Shown: in pieces, positions 1 through 8,025 of the stretch | How positions within the stretch are numbered: position 1 is the stretch's first letter | How the letters are laid out: the number at the start of each line of letters is the position of its first letter | Assembly (NCBI RefSeq): GCF_003970675.1 | Contig: NZ_CP034562.1 | Span: forward strand, 248,001-312,000 | Reading direction: 5' to 3' | Length of the DNA: 64,000 nt | From: Flammeovirga pectinis | GTDB taxonomy: Bacteria > Bacteroidota > Bacteroidia > Cytophagales > Flammeovirgaceae | The notes under the pieces: model-generated | Seen by the model: only the letters and a program-made list of their open reading frames with translations | What the model was told of the DNA's origin: nothing | The model's database searches: none | Translations under genes and position numbers: made by a program

Positions 1-760
1 AAATCGCACCTTTATGTATTTTCTGAATACTAGCGATACTTTTATCTATAAATGTGTTTTTTGTTGGCTCACCATTATCAAGTATGATAGATTGTAAATG
101 ACAGTTGATAATGCGTATAGTATCTTGATGAGGTATTTTTAGATCAGCGATGAGTATTCCATTAGTAGTAGAGCCTCCAAGGTGTTTAAAATCTATCATT
201 TCTGTATGTACCATTGGGAATTTAGAAAAAATAGCCAATCCAAAAGTAGCACCAATATGATTTGTAAGAAAAGGAGGAGCATATACTTGGTACCCTTGTT
301 CCGTTCCTAGCTTTTTATTTATTGTAAATAGTCTATCTGGGTTTTCTTTCGTCATTAGAGTATCACAGTTATAATACTCTTGAAAGCAATAAATGTCTGT
401 TTTGTCTTGTTTTATCCAGTTCATAAGCCTCTTAGATTCTAGATAATTATGATTCAGATAAGCATAAACATTAAAAACAGAGACATTATAACTCATTACA
501 CTGAATGATTTTTGTGTTTTTGATGTTATAGAATATTGAAGGGTAGCACTTAGAATAGAAATAACACCAGTTAAATAAATAAGTGCAATTATTAGGTAAC
601 CTTTTTGTTTGTTTTTGACTTCATAGATGAAACAACCCAAAAACAAAATGCCTAATAAGGGTGTTATTAATGAATAAAATATTGCTAGAGGCATCACTGC
701 TTCAGAAAGTCTAGCAAATAGTGCGAATGATAAAATAACAACGCCAAAAAATCTAATCAT
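1..760 (-). CDS. endonuclease/exonuclease/phosphatase-fold protein, 3' part beyond window
   Basis: Read from an ATG at 758-760 on the minus strand; the frame stays open to base 1, so about 253 N-terminal residues are present and the C-terminus is missing. Two or three hydrophobic N-terminal helices are followed by the start of an EEP fold: a strand of the MSYNVSVFN type, then DIYCFQE, whose Glu is the usual metal ligand, then FGLAIFSKFP, which is typical of the family. This arrangement matches the membrane-anchored EEP proteins common in Bacteroidota. The substrate cannot be told; family members cleave nucleic acids or phosphoesters. Catalytic His/Asp motifs of the C-terminal half lie outside the window. 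Confidence 0.8.
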   Translation of the reverse strand, partial: MIRFFGVVILSFALFARLSEAVMPLAIFYSLITPLLGILFLGCFIYEVKNKQKGYLIIALIYLTGVISILSATLQYSITSKTQKSFSVMSYNVSVFNVYAYLNHNYLESKRLMNWIKQDKTDIYCFQEYYNCDTLMTKENPDRLFTINKKLGTEQGYQVYAPPFLTNHIGATFGLAIFSKFPMVHTEMIDFKHLGGSTTNGILIADLKIPHQDTIRIINCHLQSIILDNGEPTKNTFIDKSIASIQKIHKGAI

Positions 761-858
761 AGGCAAATATAAAAAACTTCTTTAACCTGTTATTTATCAC
801 CTTTTTTTTGAAAATATCTCTCTAAATTTATTTGGTATTGCATAAAGCATATTACTAC

Positions 859-872
859 ATGACGTAAGTCAT
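859..872. promoter_or_regulatory. Crp/Fnr-type palindrome, site 1 of the cco promoter
   Basis: ATGACGTAAGTCAT, a perfect 5-bp-arm palindrome of the form TGAC-N4-GTCA. It is the most distal of three such sites upstream of ccoS, centred 65 bp before site 2. Binding by a Crp/Fnr-family regulator is inferred from shape and context. Confidence 0.55.
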
Positions 873-923
873 GTTTACTGTGGTAAACCTTTCTTTGCTG
901 TATCTTCATCGCATTTTGATTTA

Positions 924-937
924 TTGACAAAAGTCAA
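924..937. promoter_or_regulatory. Crp/Fnr-type palindrome, site 2 of the cco promoter
   Basis: TTGACAAAAGTCAA, a perfect palindrome of the TGAC-N4-GTCA class, close to the FNR consensus TTGAT-N4-ATCAA. Its centre is 23 bp upstream of site 3, roughly two helical turns, which would suit a second activator dimer near -64. Confidence 0.6.
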
Positions 938-946
938 TACAAAAAG

Positions 947-960
947 ATGACAACAGTCAT
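947..960. promoter_or_regulatory. Crp/Fnr-type palindrome, site 3 of the cco promoter
   Basis: ATGACAACAGTCAT, perfect 5-bp arms. Its centre (953.5) lies 30.5 bp before the first base of the putative -7 box at 984. If transcription starts near 995, the site sits at about -41.5, the class II activator position. Confidence 0.6.
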
Positions 961-983
961 GTAATGAGGTGGTGTATCACAAT

Positions 984-991
984 TATCTTTG
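984..991 (+). promoter_or_regulatory. putative -7 element of the cco operon promoter
   Basis: TATCTTTG fits the Bacteroidota -7 consensus TAnnTTTG and lies 38 bp upstream of the ccoS ATG. No good -33 TTTG is seen 19-21 bp upstream, as expected if an activator bound at site 3 substitutes for it (inference). Confidence 0.5.
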
Positions 992-1029
992 TGCAATATT
1001 AATTGGAACTCTTTTATTTAAAATATCTT

Positions 1030-1209
1030 ATGAGTGCAATCATTGTATTGATCGGAATCAGCCTTATTATAGCTTTGACATTCTTAGCCATTTTTATATG
1101 GTCTGTAAAATCAAATCAGTACGAAGATACTTACACTCCAAGCATCCGAATATTATTCGAAGAAGATGATCGACAACGAACAGCAGCACAAAGGGACGAC
1201 AAGCGCTAA
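1030..1209 (+). CDS. ccoS: cbb3-type cytochrome oxidase assembly protein CcoS
   Basis: A 59-residue protein with one N-terminal transmembrane helix followed by the family motif FIWSVKSNQYEDTYTPSIRILF. CcoS is needed for maturation (cofactor insertion) of the cbb3 oxidase in the inner membrane. I chose the ATG at 1030 because it starts right at the helix; an in-frame ATG at 1003 would add nine residues not usual in the family. Its 3' end overlaps ccoNO by 44 bp, so the two genes are translationally coupled. First gene of the cco operon. Confidence 0.85.
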   Translation: MSAIIVLIGISLIIALTFLAIFIWSVKSNQYEDTYTPSIRILFEEDDRQRTAAQRDDKR

Positions 1210-3328
1210 CATAGAGCACTTTGCGTACGACAACGTGATTGTAAAGAATTTTGCAATCGCAACTATGTTTTGGGGCGTAGCCGGTATGGTCGTAGGACTA
1301 CTAATAGCGCTACAATTAGCAAACCCTATTTTTAACCTTGGAGAAATTTCATGGTTAACATTTGGTAGACTTAGACCTCTTCATACAAATGCAGTGATTT
1401 TTGCATTTGTGGGTAATGGTATGTTTGCCGGAGTTTATTATTCACTACCACGTTTAGTGAAAGCTAGAATGTATAGCGACCTTTTAGGTAAAGTACATTT
1501 CTGGGGATGGCAATTAATCATTCTTGCAGCATTAATCACGTTACCTTTAGGTTTTACTCAAGGTAAAGAATATGCAGAACTAGAATGGCCAATTGACATT
1601 GCAATAGCAGTTATCTGGGTTGTTTTTGGTCTTAATATGATCATGACTCTAGTTAAGAGACGAGAACGTCACTTATATGTAGCTATTTGGTTCTACTTAG
1701 CAACATTTGTTACTGTAGCTGTTCTTCACATTGTAAACAGTTTATCATTACCATTATCATTATTTAATTCTTACTCTGTATTTGCAGGTGTTCAAGATGC
1801 ATTAGTGCAATGGTGGTATGGTCACAATGCTGTAGCATTCTTCTTAACTACTCCTTATTTAGGTTTAATGTATTACTTCGTGCCTAAAGCGGCAAATAGA
1901 CCAGTTTATTCTTATAGGCTATCTATTATTCACTTTTGGTCGTTGATATTTATATATATCTGGGCAGGTCCTCACCACTTATTATATACAGCTCTTCCAG
2001 ATTGGGCTCAATCATTAGGTACAGTTTTCTCTGTAATGTTGATTGCTCCTTCATGGGGTGGTATGTTGAATGGTCTATTGACACTTCGTGGTGCTTGGGA
2101 TAAAGTTCGTACAGAGCCAATCTTAAAATTTATGGTTGTAGCACTTACTGCTTATGGTATGGCTACTTTTGAAGGTCCAATGTTATCTTTCAAAAACGTA
2201 AATGCAATAACGCACTACACTGACTGGACAATTGCTCACGTTCACGTAGGTGCTTTAGGATGGAATGGTTTCTTAACGTTTGGTGTATTGTATTGGTTAT
2301 TCCCAAAAATTTACCGTACAAAATTACACTCTTTAAAGCTAGCAAACGTTCACTTCTGGTTAGGTACTTTAGGTATTGTATTCTATGTAGTTCCAATGTA
2401 TTGGGCTGGTTTAGTACAATCATTAATGTGGAAAGAATTTACTCCTGAAGGATTCTTAAAATACCCTAACTTCTTAGAAACAGTAACGCAAATTGTTCCA
2501 ATGTATGCATTAAGAGCATTTGGTGGTTTACTTTACTTAGTAGGTGCATTAATAGCAGCATATAACTATTATAAGACGGCTATTTCTGGGAATTTATTAA
2601 GAGATGAAGAAGCAAGTGCACCTCCATTACAAGGTACTCATAAAGTAAAAAGATGGCATGAATGGATTGAGGCTCGCCCTATCCAAATGACGATCTTATC
2701 TACAATTGCAATTTCTATCGGTGGTTTAGTTGAATTCTTACCTACATATCTTGTAGAAGAAAATACACCAACTATCTCAACGGTAAAACCATATACGCCA
2801 TTAGAATTAAAAGGACGTGATATTTATATCCGTGAAGGATGTTACTTATGTCACTCTCAAATGATTCGTCCTTTCCGTTCTGAAACAGAAAGATACGGTC
2901 CTTATTCTAAATCAGGTGAGTTTGTTTATGACCATCCATTCCAATGGGGTTCTAAACGTACAGGTCCAGATTTAGCTAGAGTTGGTGGTAAATATCCAGA
3001 TTCATGGCATTATAATCATATGCTTGATCCAGGTTCAATGTCTCCAGGTTCTATCATGCCTTCGTACCCATGGTTATTAGAAGATGATATTTCTGTGGAT
3101 GATGTACCAGCTCAAATCTCATTAATGAGAAACTTGGGTGTACCATACGAAGAAGGATATGAAGATAAAGCAGTTTCTGACCTTGATAAACAAGGAAAAG
3201 AGATTACTGAAAGTCTAATTAACGACGGAGCAGATACTGCACCTCGTAAAGAAATTGTAGCCTTAATTGCTTACTTACAACGCTTAGGTGTTGATGCTGG
3301 TAAGGCGAACGACGTTCCATTAAAATAA
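1166..3328 (+). CDS. ccoNO: fused cbb3 cytochrome c oxidase subunits I and II (CcoN-CcoO)
   Basis: 720 residues. About residues 20-490 are the CcoN heme-copper oxidase core with twelve or so hydrophobic helices and the conserved His-rich segments (for example WWYGHNAVAFF, WAGPHHLLY, and HYTDWTIAHVHVGALGW). A linker leads to another helix and the CcoO mono-heme cytochrome c domain with CYLCH (C559, C562, H563), the QMIRPF and GPYSKSGE segments, and the axial Met in SIMPSYPWL. It reduces O2 to water with high affinity and takes electrons from CcoP. The CcoN-CcoO fusion is usual in Bacteroidota, whereas proteobacteria have separate genes. Confidence 0.95.
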   Translation: MIDNEQQHKGTTSANIEHFAYDNVIVKNFAIATMFWGVAGMVVGLLIALQLANPIFNLGEISWLTFGRLRPLHTNAVIFAFVGNGMFAGVYYSLPRLVKARMYSDLLGKVHFWGWQLIILAALITLPLGFTQGKEYAELEWPIDIAIAVIWVVFGLNMIMTLVKRRERHLYVAIWFYLATFVTVAVLHIVNSLSLPLSLFNSYSVFAGVQDALVQWWYGHNAVAFFLTTPYLGLMYYFVPKAANRPVYSYRLSIIHFWSLIFIYIWAGPHHLLYTALPDWAQSLGTVFSVMLIAPSWGGMLNGLLTLRGAWDKVRTEPILKFMVVALTAYGMATFEGPMLSFKNVNAITHYTDWTIAHVHVGALGWNGFLTFGVLYWLFPKIYRTKLHSLKLANVHFWLGTLGIVFYVVPMYWAGLVQSLMWKEFTPEGFLKYPNFLETVTQIVPMYALRAFGGLLYLVGALIAAYNYYKTAISGNLLRDEEASAPPLQGTHKVKRWHEWIEARPIQMTILSTIAISIGGLVEFLPTYLVEENTPTISTVKPYTPLELKGRDIYIREGCYLCHSQMIRPFRSETERYGPYSKSGEFVYDHPFQWGSKRTGPDLARVGGKYPDSWHYNHMLDPGSMSPGSIMPSYPWLLEDDISVDDVPAQISLMRNLGVPYEEGYEDKAVSDLDKQGKEITESLINDGADTAPRKEIVALIAYLQRLGVDAGKANDVPLK

Positions 3329-3383
3329 AGAATGCACTCTCTTGGTAGTAATTACTGAGAGAGGCTTTTATAAAATACATATT

Positions 3384-3581
3384 ATGTATAAAGATGTACT
3401 TAGATCTATAGAAGGGGTTGATATTTTTCCAGTAATTGGATTTATTATTTTCTTTACTTTCTTTTTAACATGGAGCTTATATGCTTTTAAAATGAAAAAG
3501 GAGACTGTTACAGAAATATCAAGTTTACCATTAGATCTAGAAGAAGAGACAGAAAATAACAGCACAAATGAATTTAAGTAA
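3384..3581 (+). CDS. ccoQ: CcoQ/FixQ-like small cbb3 oxidase subunit
   Basis: 65 residues with one transmembrane helix (GFIIFFTFFLTWSLYAF) and an acidic cytoplasmic tail, matching the CcoQ plan. The ATG at 3384 is preferred to an upstream in-frame start at 3342, because the leader before it contains a weak CTCTC/GAGAG hairpin (3337-3363) and does not resemble the family. Position between ccoNO and ccoP supports the call. CcoQ stabilises the oxidase complex in other bacteria. The end overlaps the next ORF by 14 bp. Confidence 0.7.
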   Translation: MYKDVLRSIEGVDIFPVIGFIIFFTFFLTWSLYAFKMKKETVTEISSLPLDLEEETENNSTNEFK

Positions 3582-3810
3582 ACTTTCTAAACCACTATTG
3601 TCTTTCGTCTTGACAATCGGTGCAATCTTATTGAATGCAACATCATCATTTGCAGAGTCTTCATTACAAGATTCATTAAACTTGATGAGTGCTAGTGAGT
3701 GGGCAGTAACATTGTTAGGTTTCGCCATCATTGTTTTTTTCTTAATCTTCCTAGTATTAGCATTGGTCTTTTATACTGTAGTAGTAACAAAAAAACACTC
3801 GAATCAATAA
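3568..3810 (+). CDS. small exported membrane protein of the cco operon, unknown function
   Basis: 80 residues: an N-terminal signal-like segment ending near ATSSFAES, a short polar stretch (LQDSLNLMSASEW), then a strongly hydrophobic helix (VTLLGFAIIVFFLIFLVLAL) and a short basic tail. I do not recognise a family. It starts inside ccoQ with a 14-bp overlap and ends 38 bp before ccoP, so it is co-expressed with the oxidase. A role as an accessory subunit or in assembly is inference from position. The N-terminal part of CcoP has a similar plan (signal sequence, then one helix), so it might be an old partial duplication. Confidence 0.6.
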   Translation: MNLSKLSKPLLSFVLTIGAILLNATSSFAESSLQDSLNLMSASEWAVTLLGFAIIVFFLIFLVLALVFYTVVVTKKHSNQ

Positions 3811-3848
3811 TAGTTTAATCTATTTTGACTCTCAAATTGAACAGAATC

Positions 3849-4730
3849 ATGAAATCTGCAAGTAGAAAAATAATGGCGCTTCTGGCAATGTTCCTAACAG
3901 GACATTCGGCATTTGCGCAAACCGATCAGTTGATTTATGGTGTAGACAACTTCGATGTACTTGTCTATGTATTGATATTTATATTAGCCTTACTGTTTGT
4001 TGGTATAATGGTAGTGGCTTTAGGCCTTCTTTTTATTGTAAAAGAAAGTTTACAATCTGCACCTAAAACGCAAGAAGATTTAGCTTTCGAGAAAGAAGGA
4101 ACTTCTGGAGGATGGCAATTCTTCTGGCAAAAAATGCAAGGTGCTAAGCCAATTGCATTAGAAGCTGAAATAATCATGGACCATGATTATGATGGAATTA
4201 GAGAATTAGATAACGATCTTCCGCCATGGTGGAAAGCATTATTTTATGGCTGTATTGTAGTTGCTTTTGGTTACTTAGGTGTTTACCACTGGTGGCAAGA
4301 TTCTGATGCAGAACCTGTATCAATTGCAGAATACCATAGCGATGTTAAAGCTGCACAAGTTGCAAAAGAAGAATACTTAGCAACAATGGCAAATTCTATT
4401 GATGAATCTAATGTTACTGTTTTAACAGAACAAAGTGGCATAGATGAAGGTCAGAAAATATTTATAGCAAATTGTAAAGCTTGTCATGGTGGTGCTGGTG
4501 AAGGTGGTGTAGGTCCAAATCTTACAGACGAATACTGGTTACACGGTGGCGATGTAGCAAGCATTTTCAAAACAATTAAGTATGGTGTACCTGCAAAAGG
4601 TATGTTAGCTTGGGAGTCGAAAATGACGCCATTACAAATGCAACAATTATCTAGCTTTATTGTAAGTCTTCAAGGAACAAACCCTCCAAATGGGAAAGCT
4701 CCTCAAGGTGATAAAGTAGCTGCAAAATAA
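3849..4730 (+). CDS. ccoP: cbb3 oxidase subunit III, mono-heme CcoP
   Basis: About 293 residues. A signal-like N-terminus (ends GHSAFAQ), a first helix after DNFDVLVY, the FixP_N motif YDGIRELDNDLPPWW followed by a second helix, then one cytochrome c domain with CKACH (C209, C212, H213) and the axial Met in the segment after GVPAKGM. Many proteobacterial CcoP proteins carry two hemes; only one CxxCH is present here. The ATG at 3849 is chosen because it opens a proper signal sequence; a TTG at 3825 is the alternative. It passes electrons to CcoO. A terminator follows at 4751-4783. Confidence 0.92.
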   Translation: MKSASRKIMALLAMFLTGHSAFAQTDQLIYGVDNFDVLVYVLIFILALLFVGIMVVALGLLFIVKESLQSAPKTQEDLAFEKEGTSGGWQFFWQKMQGAKPIALEAEIIMDHDYDGIRELDNDLPPWWKALFYGCIVVAFGYLGVYHWWQDSDAEPVSIAEYHSDVKAAQVAKEEYLATMANSIDESNVTVLTEQSGIDEGQKIFIANCKACHGGAGEGGVGPNLTDEYWLHGGDVASIFKTIKYGVPAKGMLAWESKMTPLQMQQLSSFIVSLQGTNPPNGKAPQGDKVAAK

Positions 4731-4750
4731 TTGATAATTCGTTCTTATTA

Positions 4751-4783
4751 AAAGGGGTAATCTTGAAAAGGTTACCCTTTTTT
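4751..4783 (+). terminator. rho-independent terminator after ccoP
   Basis: Stem AAAGGGGTAA paired with TTACCCTTT (one G:T/mismatch), loop of about 11 nt, then a run of T. It separates ccoSNOQP from ccoG. Confidence 0.75.
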
Positions 4784-4795
4784 CCTAAATTACAT

Positions 4796-4819
4796 ATTGA
4801 CATATCATCATATATCAAT
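4796..4819. promoter_or_regulatory. 24-bp imperfect palindrome upstream of ccoG
   Basis: ATTGACATAT and ATATATCAAT are inverted arms (nine of ten positions) around a 4-bp centre, 27 bp before the ccoG start. The outer TTGA/TCAA half-sites are too far apart for an FNR site; it could be an operator for another dimeric regulator. Confidence 0.35.
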
Positions 4820-4845
4820 AACGATCTTTACTGAGATCTACAAAA

Positions 4846-6468
4846 ATGAAAAAAGACCTAAGTTCACAAAACCCAGACTCATTTAGAGATACTATTTCTA
4901 CAGTTGATGCTCAAGGTAAAAGAGTATGGTTGTATCCTAAAAAACCTAGTGGTAGGCATTACAATGCTCGTAAATGGGTAGCCTATATTTTAATTGCATT
5001 TTTCTTTGCAGGGCCTTTTATAAAAATTGCAGGACAGCCTATGTTCATGCTTAATGTTTTAGAAAGGAAATTTGTGATTTTAGGGAGGCTTTTCGTACCT
5101 CAAGACTTCTTTGTTTTTGTATTGGTAATGATTGCTATAATAATATTTATAGTACTCTTTACTGTTGTTTTTGGTAGAGTATGGTGTGGCTGGACCTGTC
5201 CTCAGACGGTATTTATGGAAATGGTTTTCCGTAGAATTGAATATTGGATTGAGGGAGATGCCAATCAGAAAAGAAAATTAGATAATGCTCCATGGACTCG
5301 GGAGAAAATTCTCAAGAAAGGGGCTAAGCATACCATATTTATAGTTTTCTCCTTAGCTATTGCCAATATGGTGATTGGCTATATTGTTGGAGGAGATGAA
5401 TTGGTAACAATGATGACACATAGACCCGCAGATAATTGGCCTGTGTTTTTAGCACATATTGGCTTTGCGGCAATATTCTATTATGTGTTTGCTAAATTTA
5501 GAGAACAAGCTTGTACGCAAGTATGTCCTTATGGTCGTTTACAAGGTGTATTTTTAGATAAAGATTCAATAGTAATTTCTTACGACCATGTAAGAGGTGA
5601 GCCAAGAGGTAAATTAAAGAAAACAAGAAAAACTGCTCAAGGTGGTTGTGGTGGTTGCGGAAGTAGTAACGCTGCAGCAAGTGTTAAACCAATAGTTGGA
5701 AAACCTAAAAAACCAGCTTCATCATTACCTGAAATCAAAAAACCTGAAATTAAAGAAGTTACTCCTCCTACGCCAAAAGAAGAGCCAAAAGAGGAAGTAA
5801 GAAAAATGACTTTACAGGATATTGATAAAAATATCTCAGAAGAAAAACCTCTAGGAGATTGTATTGATTGTAAACTATGTGTTCATGTTTGCCCTACAGG
5901 TATTGATATTAGAAACGGTACACAGTTAGAATGTGTAAACTGTACAGCATGTATTGATGCTTGTGATGAAGTAATGGATAAAATTGAGAAGCCAAGAGGG
6001 TTAATTAGGTTTGCTTCTGCCAATGATATCGAAAAAGGACAACCATTTAAGTTTACATCAAGAATAAAAGCATATACAGCTGTATTACTAGTAATGGTTG
6101 TAGGGATTGTGTTTGCTTTGGTTAAAAGAGGAGATATCGAAGCAACTGTTTTAAGAGCTCCAGGTATGCTATATCAAAAAGCAGAGAATGGAGATATCAG
6201 AAACCTTTATACCTTACAGGTAGTTAATAAAAGTAGTGTTGATTACAACGATGTTAAAGTAATTTTGGTAGAACCAGAAGGCAAAATAACAACAGCAGGA
6301 GGAGACATGAAATTAGAGGTAGGAGGGCATTTAGATGGTGTTTTCTTTATTGATATTAATCCAAAAGACCTTGATGGCATGAAAAATAAAATCACTATTA
6401 AATTAATGAATGGTGATAAAGAATTGGATGAAATAACAACCAATTTTATGGGACCTATTAAGAAATAA
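4846..6468 (+). CDS. ccoG: cbb3 oxidase accessory protein CcoG (FixG/RdxA), with a Cys-containing linker insertion
   Basis: 540 residues. Membrane helices in the N-terminal half, with WCGWTCPQTVFMEMVFRRIEY and CTQVCPYGRLQG, typical of CcoG/FixG. The cytoplasmic 2[4Fe-4S] region follows (GDCIDCKLCVHVCPTGIDI from C339, then CVNCTACIDACDEVMD), then another helix and a C-terminal Ig-like domain. CcoG acts in copper delivery to the cbb3 oxidase. The odd part is residues about 262-335: GGCGGCG (C268, C271) followed by a Lys/Pro/Glu-rich stretch lies between RGEPRGKLKK and the ferredoxin motif, where typical homologues run straight through. Confidence 0.93.
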   Translation: MKKDLSSQNPDSFRDTISTVDAQGKRVWLYPKKPSGRHYNARKWVAYILIAFFFAGPFIKIAGQPMFMLNVLERKFVILGRLFVPQDFFVFVLVMIAIIIFIVLFTVVFGRVWCGWTCPQTVFMEMVFRRIEYWIEGDANQKRKLDNAPWTREKILKKGAKHTIFIVFSLAIANMVIGYIVGGDELVTMMTHRPADNWPVFLAHIGFAAIFYYVFAKFREQACTQVCPYGRLQGVFLDKDSIVISYDHVRGEPRGKLKKTRKTAQGGCGGCGSSNAAASVKPIVGKPKKPASSLPEIKKPEIKEVTPPTPKEEPKEEVRKMTLQDIDKNISEEKPLGDCIDCKLCVHVCPTGIDIRNGTQLECVNCTACIDACDEVMDKIEKPRGLIRFASANDIEKGQPFKFTSRIKAYTAVLLVMVVGIVFALVKRGDIEATVLRAPGMLYQKAENGDIRNLYTLQVVNKSSVDYNDVKVILVEPEGKITTAGGDMKLEVGGHLDGVFFIDINPKDLDGMKNKITIKLMNGDKELDEITTNFMGPIKK

Positions 6469-6493
6469 TAGAAGAGATTTAAATAATAATAAA

Positions 6494-6934
6494 ATGAAAA
6501 TTAATTGGGGTTGGGCTGTAGTTATAACCTTTTGCATATTCGGAGTCACGATGATTTCATTGGTTGTCAAAATGTTTCAAGTACCAGTAAATATGGTATC
6601 TAAGGAATATTATTCTGAAGAGCAACTATATGAAGTGAAGTTGAAACAAAAGCAGAATGTAAAAGAGCTTTCAGCATTACCAGTATTGGCATTAAATAAA
6701 GAAGATGGAATGGTAGATGTAATTCTCCCTCCTGAATTAAATAAAGTAGAAGGTTCAATTCGTTTTTTCAGACCTTCTGATTCACGTTTAGATTTTAATG
6801 TGAAATTAGCATTGAGTAACGAAAATGAACAAAAAATAGATGTTTCTAGAATAGTAAGGGGTAGATGGATTTTACAACTTTCCTTTGCAGAAGGTGACAA
6901 GAAATACTTCTATGAAAAACCTCTTGTGATTTAG
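6494..6934 (+). CDS. ccoH: cbb3 oxidase assembly protein CcoH (FixH family)
   Basis: 146 residues: one N-terminal transmembrane helix (GWAVVITFCIFGVTMISLVV), the VNMVSKEYYSEEQLYE motif found in FixH proteins, then a periplasmic beta-rich domain with RFFRPSDSRLDF and GRWILQLSF. It starts 25 bp after ccoG and ends 6 bp before the TauE-like gene, so these three form one unit. FixH/CcoH helps assemble and stabilise the cbb3 oxidase. Confidence 0.88.
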   Translation: MKINWGWAVVITFCIFGVTMISLVVKMFQVPVNMVSKEYYSEEQLYEVKLKQKQNVKELSALPVLALNKEDGMVDVILPPELNKVEGSIRFFRPSDSRLDFNVKLALSNENEQKIDVSRIVRGRWILQLSFAEGDKKYFYEKPLVI

Positions 6935-6940
6935 ATCAAA

Positions 6941-7654
6941 ATGAATGAATTATATATCACTGCCCTCGGATTAGGTTTCGCGGGCAGTTTTCATTGTTTA
7001 GGAATGTGCGGCCCTATAGCATTAGCTATTCAAGGAGGTAGTACTTCTGGTCCAAGATTAGTATTTGATCGTCTATCTTATAATCTAGGTAGAGCATTTA
7101 CATATAGTTTATTAGGTGCTTTTGCAGGTTTAATTGGGCAAGGATTATCTTGGATGGTAGGGTATCAAGTTTACCTAACACTCTTTTTAGCCGTAATGAT
7201 GGTTTGTTTTGGTATTTTTTCTGTTAATCCAGATAGATTATTAAAACTTGTTCCCTTTTTAGGAGAGTGGTTTCAGTTTGTCCGTAAACAACTAGGAAAA
7301 CACATGCGACAAGCCAAATGGCATACCTTTTTTAGTATTGGTATCTTGAATGGTTTTCTTCCTTGCGGCTTAGTTTATATGGCCATGATGACTGCTTTAT
7401 CTACTGGTGATGTTTTTGAAGGCATGGGCTTTATGTTTGCATTTGGGTTAGGAACTATACCTATGATGTTTGCAGTAGCAGTAGCAGGTCAGTTTATTGA
7501 AACTAAAGTGAGAAACAATGTTAGGAAAATTTATCCTGTGCTGTTTTTACTAATGGGTGGGTTACTTTTTATGAGAGCATACAAAATCCATGAATCTTCT
7601 AAAGCTTTAGAAGGTAAAGATCCAACAGAGCAAGTAGAAATGAAATGTCATTAA
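6941..7654 (+). CDS. TauE/SafE (UreH-like) membrane protein of the cco locus
   Basis: 237 residues with about six hydrophobic helices in two halves. The opening GLGFAGSFHCLGMCGPIALA and FLPCGLVYMAM are characteristic of the UreH/DsbD-related branch that commonly sits beside ccoGHS in Bacteroidota. The paired Cys in HCLGMCG and the Cys in FLPCG suggest metal or thiol chemistry; a role in copper handling for the oxidase is inference. No ccoI-type copper ATPase is present in the window. Confidence 0.8.
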   Translation: MNELYITALGLGFAGSFHCLGMCGPIALAIQGGSTSGPRLVFDRLSYNLGRAFTYSLLGAFAGLIGQGLSWMVGYQVYLTLFLAVMMVCFGIFSVNPDRLLKLVPFLGEWFQFVRKQLGKHMRQAKWHTFFSIGILNGFLPCGLVYMAMMTALSTGDVFEGMGFMFAFGLGTIPMMFAVAVAGQFIETKVRNNVRKIYPVLFLLMGGLLFMRAYKIHESSKALEGKDPTEQVEMKCH

Positions 7655-8025
7655 ACTATCAAAAAGATTCTTTTTAAAAAAATAGAGTACTTTAATGTAT
7701 AGCTTCTACCTATACCTTAAAAAATATATAAATTGTGTTTTGTTAATTAATACCATTGCTGATATTTTCCTTTTATTTGTTAATAACCAGTATGATATGT
7801 GAATATCATGTTAATGTTATGCGTTTAAATTACGTTTATTAAAAGAGGTGATGGTCGTCACCTGTAATCTCTTGTTAGATCAGTATTTTCACATATATTA
7901 TTTAATGTAGTATAGATTTTTCTTAGAAGGGATTTTCTAAACCAGAATCTATCAATTTATTATAACTGAGCTTTCGCTCTTTTAAAATTTCATTTCTTTG
8001 ACAGAAAGTAGATCTTTATTATTCT
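7655..8025. other. intergenic region between the cco and nos loci
   Basis: No coding sequence can be supported here. It holds one near-match to the TGAC-N4-GTCA operator (7847-7862) and AT-rich sequence; no strong terminator hairpin is seen after the TauE-like gene. Confidence 0.6.
7847..7862. promoter_or_regulatory. degenerate Crp/Fnr-type site upstream of the transposase remnant
   Basis: GGTGATGGTCGTCACC: outer arms GGTGA/TCACC are perfect and the core TGAT-N4-GTCA differs from the cco sites at one base. A weak -7-like TATTTTCA begins at 7884, 29.5 bp from the site centre, almost the cco spacing (30.5). It may be the original nos promoter, now about 1.1 kb away from the fasciclin gene. Confidence 0.35.

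Noticed and set aside
969-1169. 66-residue open frame ahead of ccoNO
   Set aside because: It runs in another frame over ccoS, which has clear family motifs; this frame has none.
4796-4819. FNR site upstream of ccoG
   Set aside because: The TTGA and TCAA half-sites are separated by 14 bp rather than the 4-6 bp needed; kept only as a generic palindrome.
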